In this document: positions 52,984 to 60,058 of the stretch, piece by piece
How the letters are laid out: every line of letters starts with the position of its first letter
Numbering within the stretch: the stretch's first letter is position 1
Assembly (NCBI RefSeq): GCF_019801465.1
Contig: NZ_JAHVJA010000002.1
Span: forward strand, 248,001 to 312,000
Origin: Leisingera daeponensis
GTDB lineage: Bacteria > Pseudomonadota > Alphaproteobacteria > Rhodobacterales > Rhodobacteraceae
Reading direction: 5' to 3'
Length of the DNA stretch: 64,000 nt
Made by a program: the position numbers and the translations under genes
Notes under the pieces: generated by a model
What the model was told of the DNA's origin: nothing
Seen by the model: the letters and a program-made list of their open reading frames with translations, nothing else
Database searches by the model: none

Positions 52984-53247
52984 TCAGGCCTGCTGCTCGC
53001 TCAGGTATCCCAGCAGGTCGCGGTTGCGGCAGAAATCCGGCGCAGCGGCACTCGGACGCACGCCATCCGCCAGCCACTTGCGGCAGGCGCCGACTCCGCC
53101 GCAGCGGGTGCAGCGCAGCACCGCCTCGGCGATCTCGTCAAAGCGCAGGGTGCCGGACACTGCCTCTTCTTCCAGATCCAGCCCCACGGCGCAGGCCATC
53201 CGGTCGAACAGTTCGGCGTGGGTTTTCAGGTCAGCTTCGGCGGTCAT
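52984..53247 (-). CDS. DUF6455-type Cys-rich protein, paralogue 3
   Basis: An 87-residue protein with C46, C49, C55 and C73 (RCTRCGGVGACRKWLADGVRP) and one extra cysteine at 19. As the first gene of the trio it is the one nearest the promoter: an FNR-type palindrome ends 61 bp before its ATG at 53247. An upstream ATG at 53271 is possible. Confidence 0.72.
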   Translation of the reverse strand: MTAEADLKTHAELFDRMACAVGLDLEEEAVSGTLRFDEIAEAVLRCTRCGGVGACRKWLADGVRPSAAAPDFCRNRDLLGYLSEQQA

Positions 53248-53308
53248 CGCGCATACCCCGTAATCATGCATTGCCGGGACAGCTTAGCGATTGCAGGCGG
53301 GAGCCGAT

Positions 53309-53322
53309 TTGACTCAGGTCAA
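53309..53322. promoter_or_regulatory. FNR/DNR-type palindrome upstream of the DUF6455 trio
   Basis: TTGACTCAGGTCAA, a perfect TTGAC-N4-GTCAA palindrome, 61 bp upstream of the first trio gene's ATG. This spacing matches that of the sites before the DksA-like genes (59 and 60 bp). Confidence 0.65.
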
Positions 53323-53335
53323 CCGGAGCGAAAAT

Positions 53336-53728
53336 TCACGCGGGCCTGCCGCCCCGGTGATCAAGATAGGCGCGCACCGCGTCCTGCACCCGCCGGAAGC
53401 GGTCGCCGCCCAGTTTCTTGCCGCCGTACCAGCGGGTGACGACGATGACGTGATCGGTGATCCCTTCGCGCTCCATCATCCGCAGGATCACCATTCCCGC
53501 GCCGCTTTCGCCGTCATCGGCCTTCAGCCCCCCCGCCGGCAGCACCGCCGCCCAGGTGTTGTGTGTGGCCTTGGCATAGGCGCGCTCGGTCTTCAGTTCC
53601 GCCAGCACCGCGTCCACCTCCTCGCGCGAGGTCACCCGCGCGCCGGTGACCGCGTATTTCGAGCCGCGGTCGGTCAGCACAACGCCGAGCTTTTCCAGCG
53701 CGGGGGCGGAGGTGTCCTTGGCCGCCAC
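53336..53728 (-). CDS. YigZ/IMPACT (UPF0029) domain protein, short form
   Basis: A 130-residue protein with the UPF0029/IMPACT core (THNTWAAVLPAGG..DDGESGAG..., VIVVTRWYGGKKLGGDRFR) but without the C-terminal ferredoxin-like domain of full YigZ. The DDGESGAG variant differs from the DDGEPSGTAG of the standard family. Function unknown; IMPACT relatives bind ribosomes or Gcn1 in eukaryotes. Its ATG lies two bases after the stop of the M48 gene. Confidence 0.8.
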   Translation of the reverse strand: MAAKDTSAPALEKLGVVLTDRGSKYAVTGARVTSREEVDAVLAELKTERAYAKATHNTWAAVLPAGGLKADDGESGAGMVILRMMEREGITDHVIVVTRWYGGKKLGGDRFRRVQDAVRAYLDHRGGRPA

Positions 53729-53730
53729 GG

Positions 53731-54444
53731 TCAGTTCAGGCCGTTGCGCTCGATGGTGGCCTGCACCACCCGCACCCGGTCCGGGTTGGCCGGGTGAGTG
53801 CCGAGGAAGCGGTCGCCCGGGTCCGGCAGCCGGTTGAAGAAGCGCACACCGACACTGGGCCGGTAGCCGGCGTTGTGGGTGATGATCGTCCCCAGCTCAT
53901 CCGCCTCCAGCTCGAAATCCTTGGAGTACCTGCGCGCGCCGACAAAGCCGCCGATATCCTGCGCGGAGGAAACCGCGCCGGCGTCACCGCCGACCAGCGC
54001 GGTCAGAATCCCGGCACCGGCGCTGGCCAGCGCCGAATTCGTCGCCTGCCGCGCCAGGTGGCCGCGGATATGGTGCGCCGCCTCATGCGACATCACAAAG
54101 GCCAGCTCGTCGTGGTTGGCGATCTGCCCCAGCATCCGCCGGGTGAAGGTGATCACCGGGCGGCCCGAGCGGTCCAGGCTCTGATAGGCGTTGGGGGCGG
54201 CATTCGGATTCGGGTCGATGCGGATCAGGAAGTCGCAGTTCATCCCTTGTGTCCGGCTGCGGCATTCCCGCTCGGCCACCGGCTCCACCCGCCGCGTGAC
54301 AGCGGCAAAGGCACTGCTCGCCTCGCCCGGCGCCAGCCCCTGCACCGGCTGCTGCGGTGCAGTCCGGACTGGCTGGGGCGCGGGTTCCACCACCATGTTG
54401 CAGGCGCTGGCAGTCAGGGCAATCAGACACAGAAAACGGCGCAT
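53731..54444 (-). CDS. M48-family metalloprotease, lipoprotein
   Basis: A 237-residue protein with a lipoprotein signal (SACNMVV, C15), the zinc motif HEAAHH (H120-H124) and a third ligand glutamate in FELEADELG. M48 lipoproteins such as YcaL/LoiP cleave periplasmic or outer-membrane proteins. It carries a non-catalytic repeat-like stretch (NAYQSLDRSGRPVITFTRR). It is upstream of the IMPACT-domain gene by two bases, so they form a unit. Confidence 0.88.
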   Translation of the reverse strand: MRRFLCLIALTASACNMVVEPAPQPVRTAPQQPVQGLAPGEASSAFAAVTRRVEPVAERECRSRTQGMNCDFLIRIDPNPNAAPNAYQSLDRSGRPVITFTRRMLGQIANHDELAFVMSHEAAHHIRGHLARQATNSALASAGAGILTALVGGDAGAVSSAQDIGGFVGARRYSKDFELEADELGTIITHNAGYRPSVGVRFFNRLPDPGDRFLGTHPANPDRVRVVQATIERNGLN

Positions 54445-54593
54445 GGCACATCCTTTTGCAGTTCGTCCGCACAGTACCGCGCAAGCCCCGGGGATAGCAA
54501 TTGCCGGGCGGCGGAAGTCCGCCGTTACATTGGAACGATCGCCTGCAATTGCAAGGCCTTGCCAGCAGGCGGCGCGCAGTGCAGGCTGGGGGC

Positions 54594-54830
54594 ATGTTTA
54601 CCATCGAACATGAATTCGACTCGACGGTCATCACCCTGGTTGACGAGAACGGAACTCCGCTCAACGAGGATGTGACCATCAATTCCTTTGCCGAGTGCGT
54701 CACGGTCGAGCAATACGACCCGCGCACCGACAGCGTGCAGAAAATCACCCTCTCGCACCTGCAGGTGCGGGATCTCGCCGCCGCGCTGGACCTGCCCGAA
54801 GGCGTCTACCGCCTGGTCGGCGAGGACTAG
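54594..54830 (+). CDS. small conserved-type protein, unknown function
   Basis: A 78-residue acidic beta-rich protein (MFTIEHEFDSTVITLVDENG...). The ATG at 54594 lies in the divergent gap from the M48 gene, and its stop is three bases from the DUF167 gene's stop. I recognise no function, but the frame has good codon bias and a hydrophobic/acidic alternation typical of a folded domain. Confidence 0.6.
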   Translation: MFTIEHEFDSTVITLVDENGTPLNEDVTINSFAECVTVEQYDPRTDSVQKITLSHLQVRDLAAALDLPEGVYRLVGED

Positions 54831-54833
54831 CGC

Positions 54834-55115
54834 TCAGCCCGACCCGGTATAGACGAAGACCTTGCCGCGGGAGGTCGCGCCGCGGCGCAGTTCAAGGTTT
54901 GACGCCGCGGTGCCCATTGCCATTGCCAGCAGGCTGCGGACGGCTTCGGTCGCCTTGCCGTTCTCCGGCGCCGCGGTCACGGAAATCTTCAGCGCCTCCC
55001 CGGCCTGCACAACGGCATTGCGCGCCGCCTTGGGCGCGGCGCGCACCGTGATTTCCGCGCCCGGCACGCGCAAATGGCGCAGATCCGGCAGGTCTTTCTT
55101 CTTCGGCTTTCCCAT
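54834..55115 (-). CDS. DUF167/YggU-type protein
   Basis: A 93-residue YggU/DUF167 protein with ITVRAAPKAARNAVV and the conserved APENGKATEAVRSLLA segment. The family is small, basic and of uncertain function, often near PSRC or proline-metabolism genes; neither is seen here. Start at 55115 (MGKPKKKDLPDL), excluding an implausible upstream extension. Confidence 0.85.
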   Translation of the reverse strand: MGKPKKKDLPDLRHLRVPGAEITVRAAPKAARNAVVQAGEALKISVTAAPENGKATEAVRSLLAMAMGTAASNLELRRGATSRGKVFVYTGSG

Positions 55116-55312
55116 GAGGCACTGATGCCCTGTGCAGGCGGCAAAAGCCATAGACTTTGCCATCCTGACACCGCTATCACCCTGCCAGCGAAACCCAAGC
55201 CCCCGCCGCCTGCTGCATTTTCGGCACAGGCAGCGCGCAAGGCCCATTGGCTCTTGAAAAAACACCCAACGCCGCCGAGATAGGCAGCACCAGATGTAAA
55301 AAGGTTTCACAT

Positions 55313-55891
55313 ATGCCCGCACGCAATGATGCCGCCCTCGAATTCCTGCTGTCGCGCCGCTCGCGCCCGGCCAAGACGCTGGTGGCGCCCGCCCCCACGC
55401 GCGAAGAGCTGCTGCCGATCCTGACCGCCGCCGCCCGCTCCCCCGACCATGGCAAGCTGGAGCCCTGGCGCTTCATCGTGGTGGAGCAGCCCGCGATGGC
55501 GCGGCTTGCGGCGCTGGCAGAAGAAACCGGCAGGCGCCTCGGCAAAAGCCCCGAAGACATTGCCAAGGGCCGCGGCCAGTTCGACCAGGGGCAGCTCGCG
55601 GTGGTGGTGGTCGAGGTGCAGAAGGACAGCCCCAAGATCCCGCCGGTCGAGCAAAGCTACTCCGCCGGCGCGGTCTGCCTGGCGCTGCTGAACGCCGCAC
55701 TGGCCTCCGGCTGGGGCGCCAACTGGCTCAGCGGCTGGGCCAGCCACGACCGCGGCTTCAGCGCGGCCGCCTTTGGCCTGGCGGAAAACGAGCGCATCGC
55801 CGGCATTGTCCATATCGCCACCGAAAGCTCCGCCCCGCCCGAGCGGCCGCGCCCGGACCTGGAGACCCTCACAACCTGGATGAGCGCATGA
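55313..55891 (+). CDS. nitroreductase-family protein (YdjA-like)
   Basis: A 192-residue FMN-dependent nitroreductase fold: LSRRSRPAKTL, ILTAAARSPDHGKLEPWRFIVVE and the C-terminal GWGANWLSGWASHDRGF segment. Short length fits the YdjA subgroup, minimal nitroreductases with unknown physiological electron acceptor. Its TGA overlaps the ATG of the EI24 gene (ATGA at 55888-55891), so they are co-translated. Confidence 0.88.
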   Translation: MPARNDAALEFLLSRRSRPAKTLVAPAPTREELLPILTAAARSPDHGKLEPWRFIVVEQPAMARLAALAEETGRRLGKSPEDIAKGRGQFDQGQLAVVVVEVQKDSPKIPPVEQSYSAGAVCLALLNAALASGWGANWLSGWASHDRGFSAAAFGLAENERIAGIVHIATESSAPPERPRPDLETLTTWMSA

Positions 55892-56577
55892 TCTTCACCG
55901 CCTTTTTCAAGACCCTCGGCCAGACCGGCGATCCGCGCTTCCGCAAGGTGCTGTTCCTGGGGCTGGGCCTGACCGTGGCCCTGCTGATTGCTGCCTATGC
56001 GGGCTTCCTGATGCTGATCCAGTGGCTCGTCGGCCCGGAGGCCACACTGCCCGTTCTGGGCGAGGTCACCTGGGTCGACGATCTGCTGTCGTTCGGATCG
56101 CTGTTCTTCATGCTGTTCCTGTCGGTGTTCCTGATGGTGCCGGTGGCCTCCGCCATCACCTCGATGTTCCTCGAGGAAGTCGCCCAGGCGGTGGAGGACA
56201 AGCACTACCCCGCCCTGCCGCCGGCAGCCAAGGTGCCGCTCTGGGACGCGGTCAAGGACACGGTGAACTTCCTCGGCCTGCTGATTGCGGCCAACATCCT
56301 GGCGCTGTTCCTCTATGTGCTGTTCCCGCCTGCGGCGCTGTTCATCTTCTGGGCGCTGAACGGCTTCCTGCTGGGGCGGGAATATTTCACCCTCGCCGCC
56401 GCCCGCCGGGTCGGCACCGCCGAGGCCAAGAAGCTGCGCCGCCAGCATTCCGCCACCATCTGGGCGGCCGGAACCCTGATGGCGGTGCCGCTGTCGGTGC
56501 CGCTGGTGAACCTGGTGATCCCGATTCTGGGCGCCGCCACCTTCACCCACATCTACCACGCGCTGGCCCGCCGCTAG
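55888..56577 (+). CDS. EI24/CysZ-like membrane protein
   Basis: A 229-residue protein with four to six membrane helices (e.g. GLGLTVALLIAAYAGFLMLI and FLGLLIAANILALFLYVLF) and the EI24/CysZ-type signature AAVKDTVNFLGL-like, GREYFTLAAARR. CysZ-like proteins transport sulfate; this subgroup in roseobacters is of unknown substrate. Translation is coupled to the nitroreductase gene. The repeat element B lies just downstream. Confidence 0.82.
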   Translation: MIFTAFFKTLGQTGDPRFRKVLFLGLGLTVALLIAAYAGFLMLIQWLVGPEATLPVLGEVTWVDDLLSFGSLFFMLFLSVFLMVPVASAITSMFLEEVAQAVEDKHYPALPPAAKVPLWDAVKDTVNFLGLLIAANILALFLYVLFPPAALFIFWALNGFLLGREYFTLAAARRVGTAEAKKLRRQHSATIWAAGTLMAVPLSVPLVNLVIPILGAATFTHIYHALARR

Positions 56578-56591
56578 GCCGGCCGCAGCCG

Positions 56592-56797
56592 GGTCAAGGC
56601 CGGAATACACTGGAAATGGCGCTTTCGAGGGCAGTCCTGCCCTCGAAGCGCTTCTCAGCAAATATCTTCCGGGTTCAATCTGGCACTGCGGCCCGCTCCA
56701 GCCCGCCGGGCTGGCCGCAACCGCGCCGCGCATCGCGCGGCGCCATGCCCAACCGGTGCCGAGGCATTTCAATGCCTCCAAACCGGGCGGGAGAGTC
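56592..56797. repeat. multi-hairpin repeat element, copy B
   Basis: Between the convergent EI24 gene and DUF1467. In order: hairpin GCGCTTTCGAGGGCA / TGCCCTCGAAGCGC (56620-56653), CTTCTCAG, a hairpin CCAGCCC / GGGCTGG (56698-56714), a 9-bp stem GCGCCGCGC / GCGCGGCGC (56723-56743), CATGCCCAACC, a hairpin GAGGCATT / AATGCCTC (56761-56778) and GGCGGGAGAG. Stem positions differ from copy A but remain paired. Confidence 0.7.
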
Positions 56798-56828
56798 TGC
56801 TGTCTTGAAGGTCAGGCGCAGAGCCCGG

Positions 56829-57104
56829 TCACTGCCGCTCCGGCAGCATTCCCATCCAGTCGAAATCACGCACCGAAATCGCCCCGGAGATGACAATCGC
56901 GCAGATGATGGCCCACAGCACCGCCGCCACGGCGGTGGTGATCCAGGCTTTCTGCTTCAGAAAGTGCTTCTCCGGCGCGCCCGCATGGGTGCCGGGCACC
57001 ACGTCCCCCCTGTCGCCCTGGGTTTCCAGCCGGATCGGAATGATCACCAGGAAGCTCATGAACCAGATCACCGCATAAAGCACGATTGCTGATGTAACGC
57101 CCAT
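56829..57104 (-). CDS. DUF1467-family membrane protein
   Basis: A 91-residue protein with two membrane helices (SAIVLYAVIWFMSFLVIIPIRL and ITTAVAAVLWAIICAIVISGAI) separated by a polar loop ending HAGAPEKHFLKQKAW. DUF1467 proteins accompany methylmalonyl-CoA epimerase in many alphaproteobacteria; mce starts 56 bp upstream on the same strand. Function unknown. Confidence 0.88.
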   Translation of the reverse strand: MGVTSAIVLYAVIWFMSFLVIIPIRLETQGDRGDVVPGTHAGAPEKHFLKQKAWITTAVAAVLWAIICAIVISGAISVRDFDWMGMLPERQ

Positions 57105-57160
57105 TTCACTGGCCTCCTGGAATTGCCCTGCCCCGCAGCCGGGACAGGTTGCTCATACTC

Positions 57161-57565
57161 TCAAACTTCCTCGAGTTCCACCAGGCAGCCGTTGAAATCC
57201 TTCGGATGCAGGAACAGCACCGGCTTGCCATGGGCGCCGATCTTCGGCTCGCCCGATCCCAGCACCCGCGCGCCTTCGGCTTGCAGGTGGTCGCGGGCTG
57301 CCAGGATGTCCTCGACCTCATAGCAGACATGGTGGATGCCGCCCGCCGGGTTCTTCTCCAGAAAGCCGTTGATGGGCGAGTTGTCGCCCAGCGGGTACAG
57401 CAACTCGATCTTGGTGTTGGGCAGTTCGATGAACACCACGGTGACGCCGTGATCCGGCTCATCCTGCGGATCCCCCACCTTGGCGCCCAATGCGTTGCGG
57501 TATTGCGCGGCTGCCGCCTCCAGGTCCGGGACAGCAATGGCAACATGGTTCAAACGGCCGATCAT
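57161..57565 (-). CDS. mce: methylmalonyl-CoA epimerase
   Basis: A 134-residue VOC-superfamily enzyme with LNHVAIAVPDLEAA at the start, HHVCYEVEDI in the middle and the C-terminal FLHPKDFNGCLVELEEV; the histidines and the glutamate are the metal ligands of epimerases. It converts (2S)- to (2R)-methylmalonyl-CoA. Together with meaB (24.9 kb) and cobQ (10 kb) it supports B12-dependent propionyl-CoA metabolism, though the mutase is outside the window. Confidence 0.95.
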   Translation of the reverse strand: MIGRLNHVAIAVPDLEAAAAQYRNALGAKVGDPQDEPDHGVTVVFIELPNTKIELLYPLGDNSPINGFLEKNPAGGIHHVCYEVEDILAARDHLQAEGARVLGSGEPKIGAHGKPVLFLHPKDFNGCLVELEEV

Positions 57566-57681
57566 CTCTGTTGTGCTCCTCTCACAAACAATCCTCCGCT
57601 GCGGTTATGGGCGCTTTGCTGCGCCGCGGCAAGTGCGCCAATCCGCACGGCAGAAGCCGCCCGGCGCCCGCGCACGCCCTG

Positions 57682-57696
57682 TTAACGAGTAATTAG
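57682..57696. promoter_or_regulatory. CtrA-like half-site pair upstream of the response regulator
   Basis: TTAACGAGTAATTAG: TTAA and TTAG separated by 7 bp, close to the CtrA consensus TTAA-N7-TTAA, with a GATTC (GANTC) site five bases downstream, 47-61 bp before the response-regulator ATG at 57743. Confidence 0.4.
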
Positions 57697-57742
57697 CCTC
57701 GATTCCCTAGCGTCAGAGCATATCCCGCAAGGAGGATGCGTC

Positions 57743-58462
57743 ATGGACGATTCGGAACTGTTAGCTGCCGCCCAGCGCCTGCCCACCAGCCGGCGCCCGC
57801 TTCTGGGCCTGACCATCCTGGTGGTCGAGGACAGCCGCTTTGCCTGCGAGGCGCTGCGCCTTCTGTGCCTCCGCAGCGGCGCCCGGATCCGGCGCGCCGA
57901 CTGTTTGAAATCCGCCCGGCGCCACCTGCAGGTCTACCGCCCTTCGGTGCTGATTGCCGATGTCGGGCTGCCGGACGGCTCCGGCCTCGACCTGATCCGC
58001 GAACTGGCCGACGCCAGCCCGCGCCCCGGCGTGATCCTGGCCACCTCCGGCGACTCCAGCCTGGCAGAGGCCGCGCTGGCGGCCGGTGCCGCCGGTTTCC
58101 TGGAGAAGCCGGTCACCTCGCTCGCCGCTTTCCAGCAGGCGGTGCTGTCCAGCATGCCGGCCGACCGCCAGCCGTGCGGCCTGCGCGTGTTGGATGACGA
58201 GACCGTGGAACCGGACCTGCTCGCCTACCGGGATGACATGGCGCATGCCGCCGATGTGCTGAACATGGGGCAGGAAGAAAAGACCCTGGCCTATCTGGCG
58301 CAATTCCTGGGCGGCGTCGCCCGCAGCGCCGGCGACCGGCCGCTGGCCGATGCCGCCGACCGCCTGGCCCGGTCCCGGCAGAATGGCGAGCCGCTGAAAC
58401 AGGATGCCGCCACCCTGGCCGGCCTTGTGCAGGAGCGGCTGCAGCGCCGCGCGGCGATCTGA
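57743..58462 (+). CDS. response regulator with a C-terminal helical domain
   Basis: A 239-residue protein. Residues 20-125 form a receiver domain with E29/D30, phospho-acceptor D73 (IADVGLPDGSG), T101 and K122 (EKPV). The C-terminal 110 residues are helical and lack a recognisable DNA-binding fold, resembling a histidine-phosphotransfer or dimerisation helix bundle, though no Hpt histidine motif is evident. It may act in a phosphorelay. No histidine kinase is adjacent. Confidence 0.82.
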   Translation: MDDSELLAAAQRLPTSRRPLLGLTILVVEDSRFACEALRLLCLRSGARIRRADCLKSARRHLQVYRPSVLIADVGLPDGSGLDLIRELADASPRPGVILATSGDSSLAEAALAAGAAGFLEKPVTSLAAFQQAVLSSMPADRQPCGLRVLDDETVEPDLLAYRDDMAHAADVLNMGQEEKTLAYLAQFLGGVARSAGDRPLADAADRLARSRQNGEPLKQDAATLAGLVQERLQRRAAI

Positions 58463-58463
58463 G

Positions 58464-58607
58464 ATGCTGCAGGCCTGCCTCATCGCTCTCGCCACGCTGA
58501 TCATCGTGCTGTACGGCCAGGTCCGCCTGGAAGCCCGCGCCATCCGCCGCAACCGCACCGGCAAAGCCAGCGGCCGCGCGCTGGTCCTGCAGCCGCACAG
58601 GCATTAA
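58464..58607 (+). CDS. small single-helix membrane peptide
   Basis: A 47-residue protein starting one base after the response-regulator stop: a hydrophobic helix (residues 3-18) followed by an arginine-rich tail. The close spacing suggests co-translation with the regulator. Function unknown, and coding status is moderate. Confidence 0.45.
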   Translation: MLQACLIALATLIIVLYGQVRLEARAIRRNRTGKASGRALVLQPHRH

Positions 58608-58822
58608 GCTCGGCCGGGCGCACCTGCTGCCCGCTTGTTCCGCAAGCCGCCTGAGACAGCCGGGCTGGCAGTCAGGCCCGGTTCAGCTGCCGCCAGCGCC
58701 TGCCGCACAGCAGCGGACTGACCGCGCGCCCCGAAAGCTTCCAAAACTCTCCCGCGCCCGCAGCCGCACCGCTTGCGCCGTACCGCTTGGCGCCTGCTCT
58801 GCGGAAACTACGGAGGCCGCCG
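58608..58822. other. 215-bp GC-rich intergenic region
   Basis: Between the small peptide gene and the DUF1501 gene, which are convergent. No gene is supported. On the minus strand it contains CGGGAGAG-type sequence that weakly resembles the 3' end of repeat element B. Confidence 0.35.
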
Positions 58823-60049
58823 CTACAGCAGCAGGCCCGGGTCGCCGCCCATCTCCAACCCGGGGAACACAGCTGTTTCGAGCCCGCTCCTGCCCGCGCC
58901 GGTGAGCCCGTGCAGCAGCCAGGCAAGCGGGCTGCGCACATCCCCGGTCGGCATCAGGTCGCGGCGGTCATAAAGGTCCGCCTCCGCCAGCCCCGGCCAG
59001 CGCCCCAGCACCCGGCCGCCGCGGATCGCGCCGCCCGCCAGCAGCATCGCGCCGCCGGTGCCGTGATCGGTGCCGCCGGTGCCGTTCTCGCGCGCGGTGC
59101 GGCCGAATTCCGTCACGGCCGCCACCGCAGTCTTGCCCCAGGCTTCCGGCCCCAGGCCGTTTTGCAGGGCCAGGATCGTCTCAGACAGCCGGCCGAGCGC
59201 GTTTTTCAGCGCCCCGGCCTGCCGGGAATGGGTATCCCAGCCATTGATGGAGAACGCCGCAATCCTGGTATCGCCGCGCAGCTGCTGTGCCGCATAGGCG
59301 GCAACTTCTTGATGCACCTTGCCTTTCGGCGCGGTCATCATCGACATCATCATGTCCTCGCCTTCATCGCCGCTGCTGTCCCCCGCACCCAAAGACAGGT
59401 CCTGCCGGGTCAGCTCCAGCGCCCCGTTCAGCGCGGCGTGGAACAGCGGGTCGTCCTCCATCAAGAGGCCTGCCAGCCGTTCCGCCTGCGGGCTCATCGC
59501 CAGCCCCGCGCCCGGCGCCCATTGCGCGACCGGCGCCGCGCCTTCCAGCAGCAGCATCCGATCCTGGCCGACGGCAAAGGCGGTGCGCGCCTCCACCCCC
59601 GGCACCAGCTGCAGCAGGCGGTTCAGCCAGCCGCCCTCGGCCTGCCCCGGCGCGGCGGTTCCTGCCTCCAGCAGGTCCTGGCCGTCGAAATGGCTGCGCC
59701 GGTCGCGGTACGGGGTGGAAACCGCCTGCACAAACCCCAGCTGGCCTGCGCGCCACAGCGGCAGCAGCGGCGCCAGCCCCGGGTGCAGCGCGTAGAATCC
59801 GTCCAGGTCGGCCGCGCCAGTGCCGGGGCCGCCTGCCAGGCTCTGCCGCAAGCCGGCATAATCCGGGTCCCCGTAGGGCTGCACCGCATCCAGCGCATCC
59901 ATGCCGCCGCGCAGGATGATCACCACCAGCCGGGTGTCCCAGGGCGCGGCGGCGAAGGTGACCGGGGTCAGCAGCGGGCTGGCCGCCAGCGAACAGCCCA
60001 GAGCGGCAGAGCGGGCCAGAAGAGATCGGCGGGTCAGGTGCATCGGCAT
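58823..60049 (-). CDS. DUF1501-family Tat-exported protein
   Basis: A 408-residue protein with a twin-arginine signal (LTRRSLLARSAALG) and the DUF1501 core (LVVIILRGGMDALDAVQPYGDPDY..., HFDGQDLLEAG, GWDTHSRQ, EFGRTARENGTGGTDHGTGGAML), a metal-dependent alkaline-phosphatase-like/sulfatase-like fold. It always pairs with a DUF1800 protein; that gene lies nine bases upstream. Function unknown. Confidence 0.93.
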   Translation of the reverse strand: MPMHLTRRSLLARSAALGCSLAASPLLTPVTFAAAPWDTRLVVIILRGGMDALDAVQPYGDPDYAGLRQSLAGGPGTGAADLDGFYALHPGLAPLLPLWRAGQLGFVQAVSTPYRDRRSHFDGQDLLEAGTAAPGQAEGGWLNRLLQLVPGVEARTAFAVGQDRMLLLEGAAPVAQWAPGAGLAMSPQAERLAGLLMEDDPLFHAALNGALELTRQDLSLGAGDSSGDEGEDMMMSMMTAPKGKVHQEVAAYAAQQLRGDTRIAAFSINGWDTHSRQAGALKNALGRLSETILALQNGLGPEAWGKTAVAAVTEFGRTARENGTGGTDHGTGGAMLLAGGAIRGGRVLGRWPGLAEADLYDRRDLMPTGDVRSPLAWLLHGLTGAGRSGLETAVFPGLEMGGDPGLLL

Positions 60050-60058
60050 AACCTCCAG

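Noticed and set aside
53309-53322. TTGACTCAGGTCAA as a chance palindrome
   Set aside because: Considered, but it matches the FNR-type consensus fully and lies at the same distance as two independent sites in the window, so it is reported as real with moderate confidence.
58681-58800. Minus-strand CGGGAGAGT-containing region as copy C of the repeat
   Set aside because: Only short blocks agree with copy B and the stems cannot be aligned.
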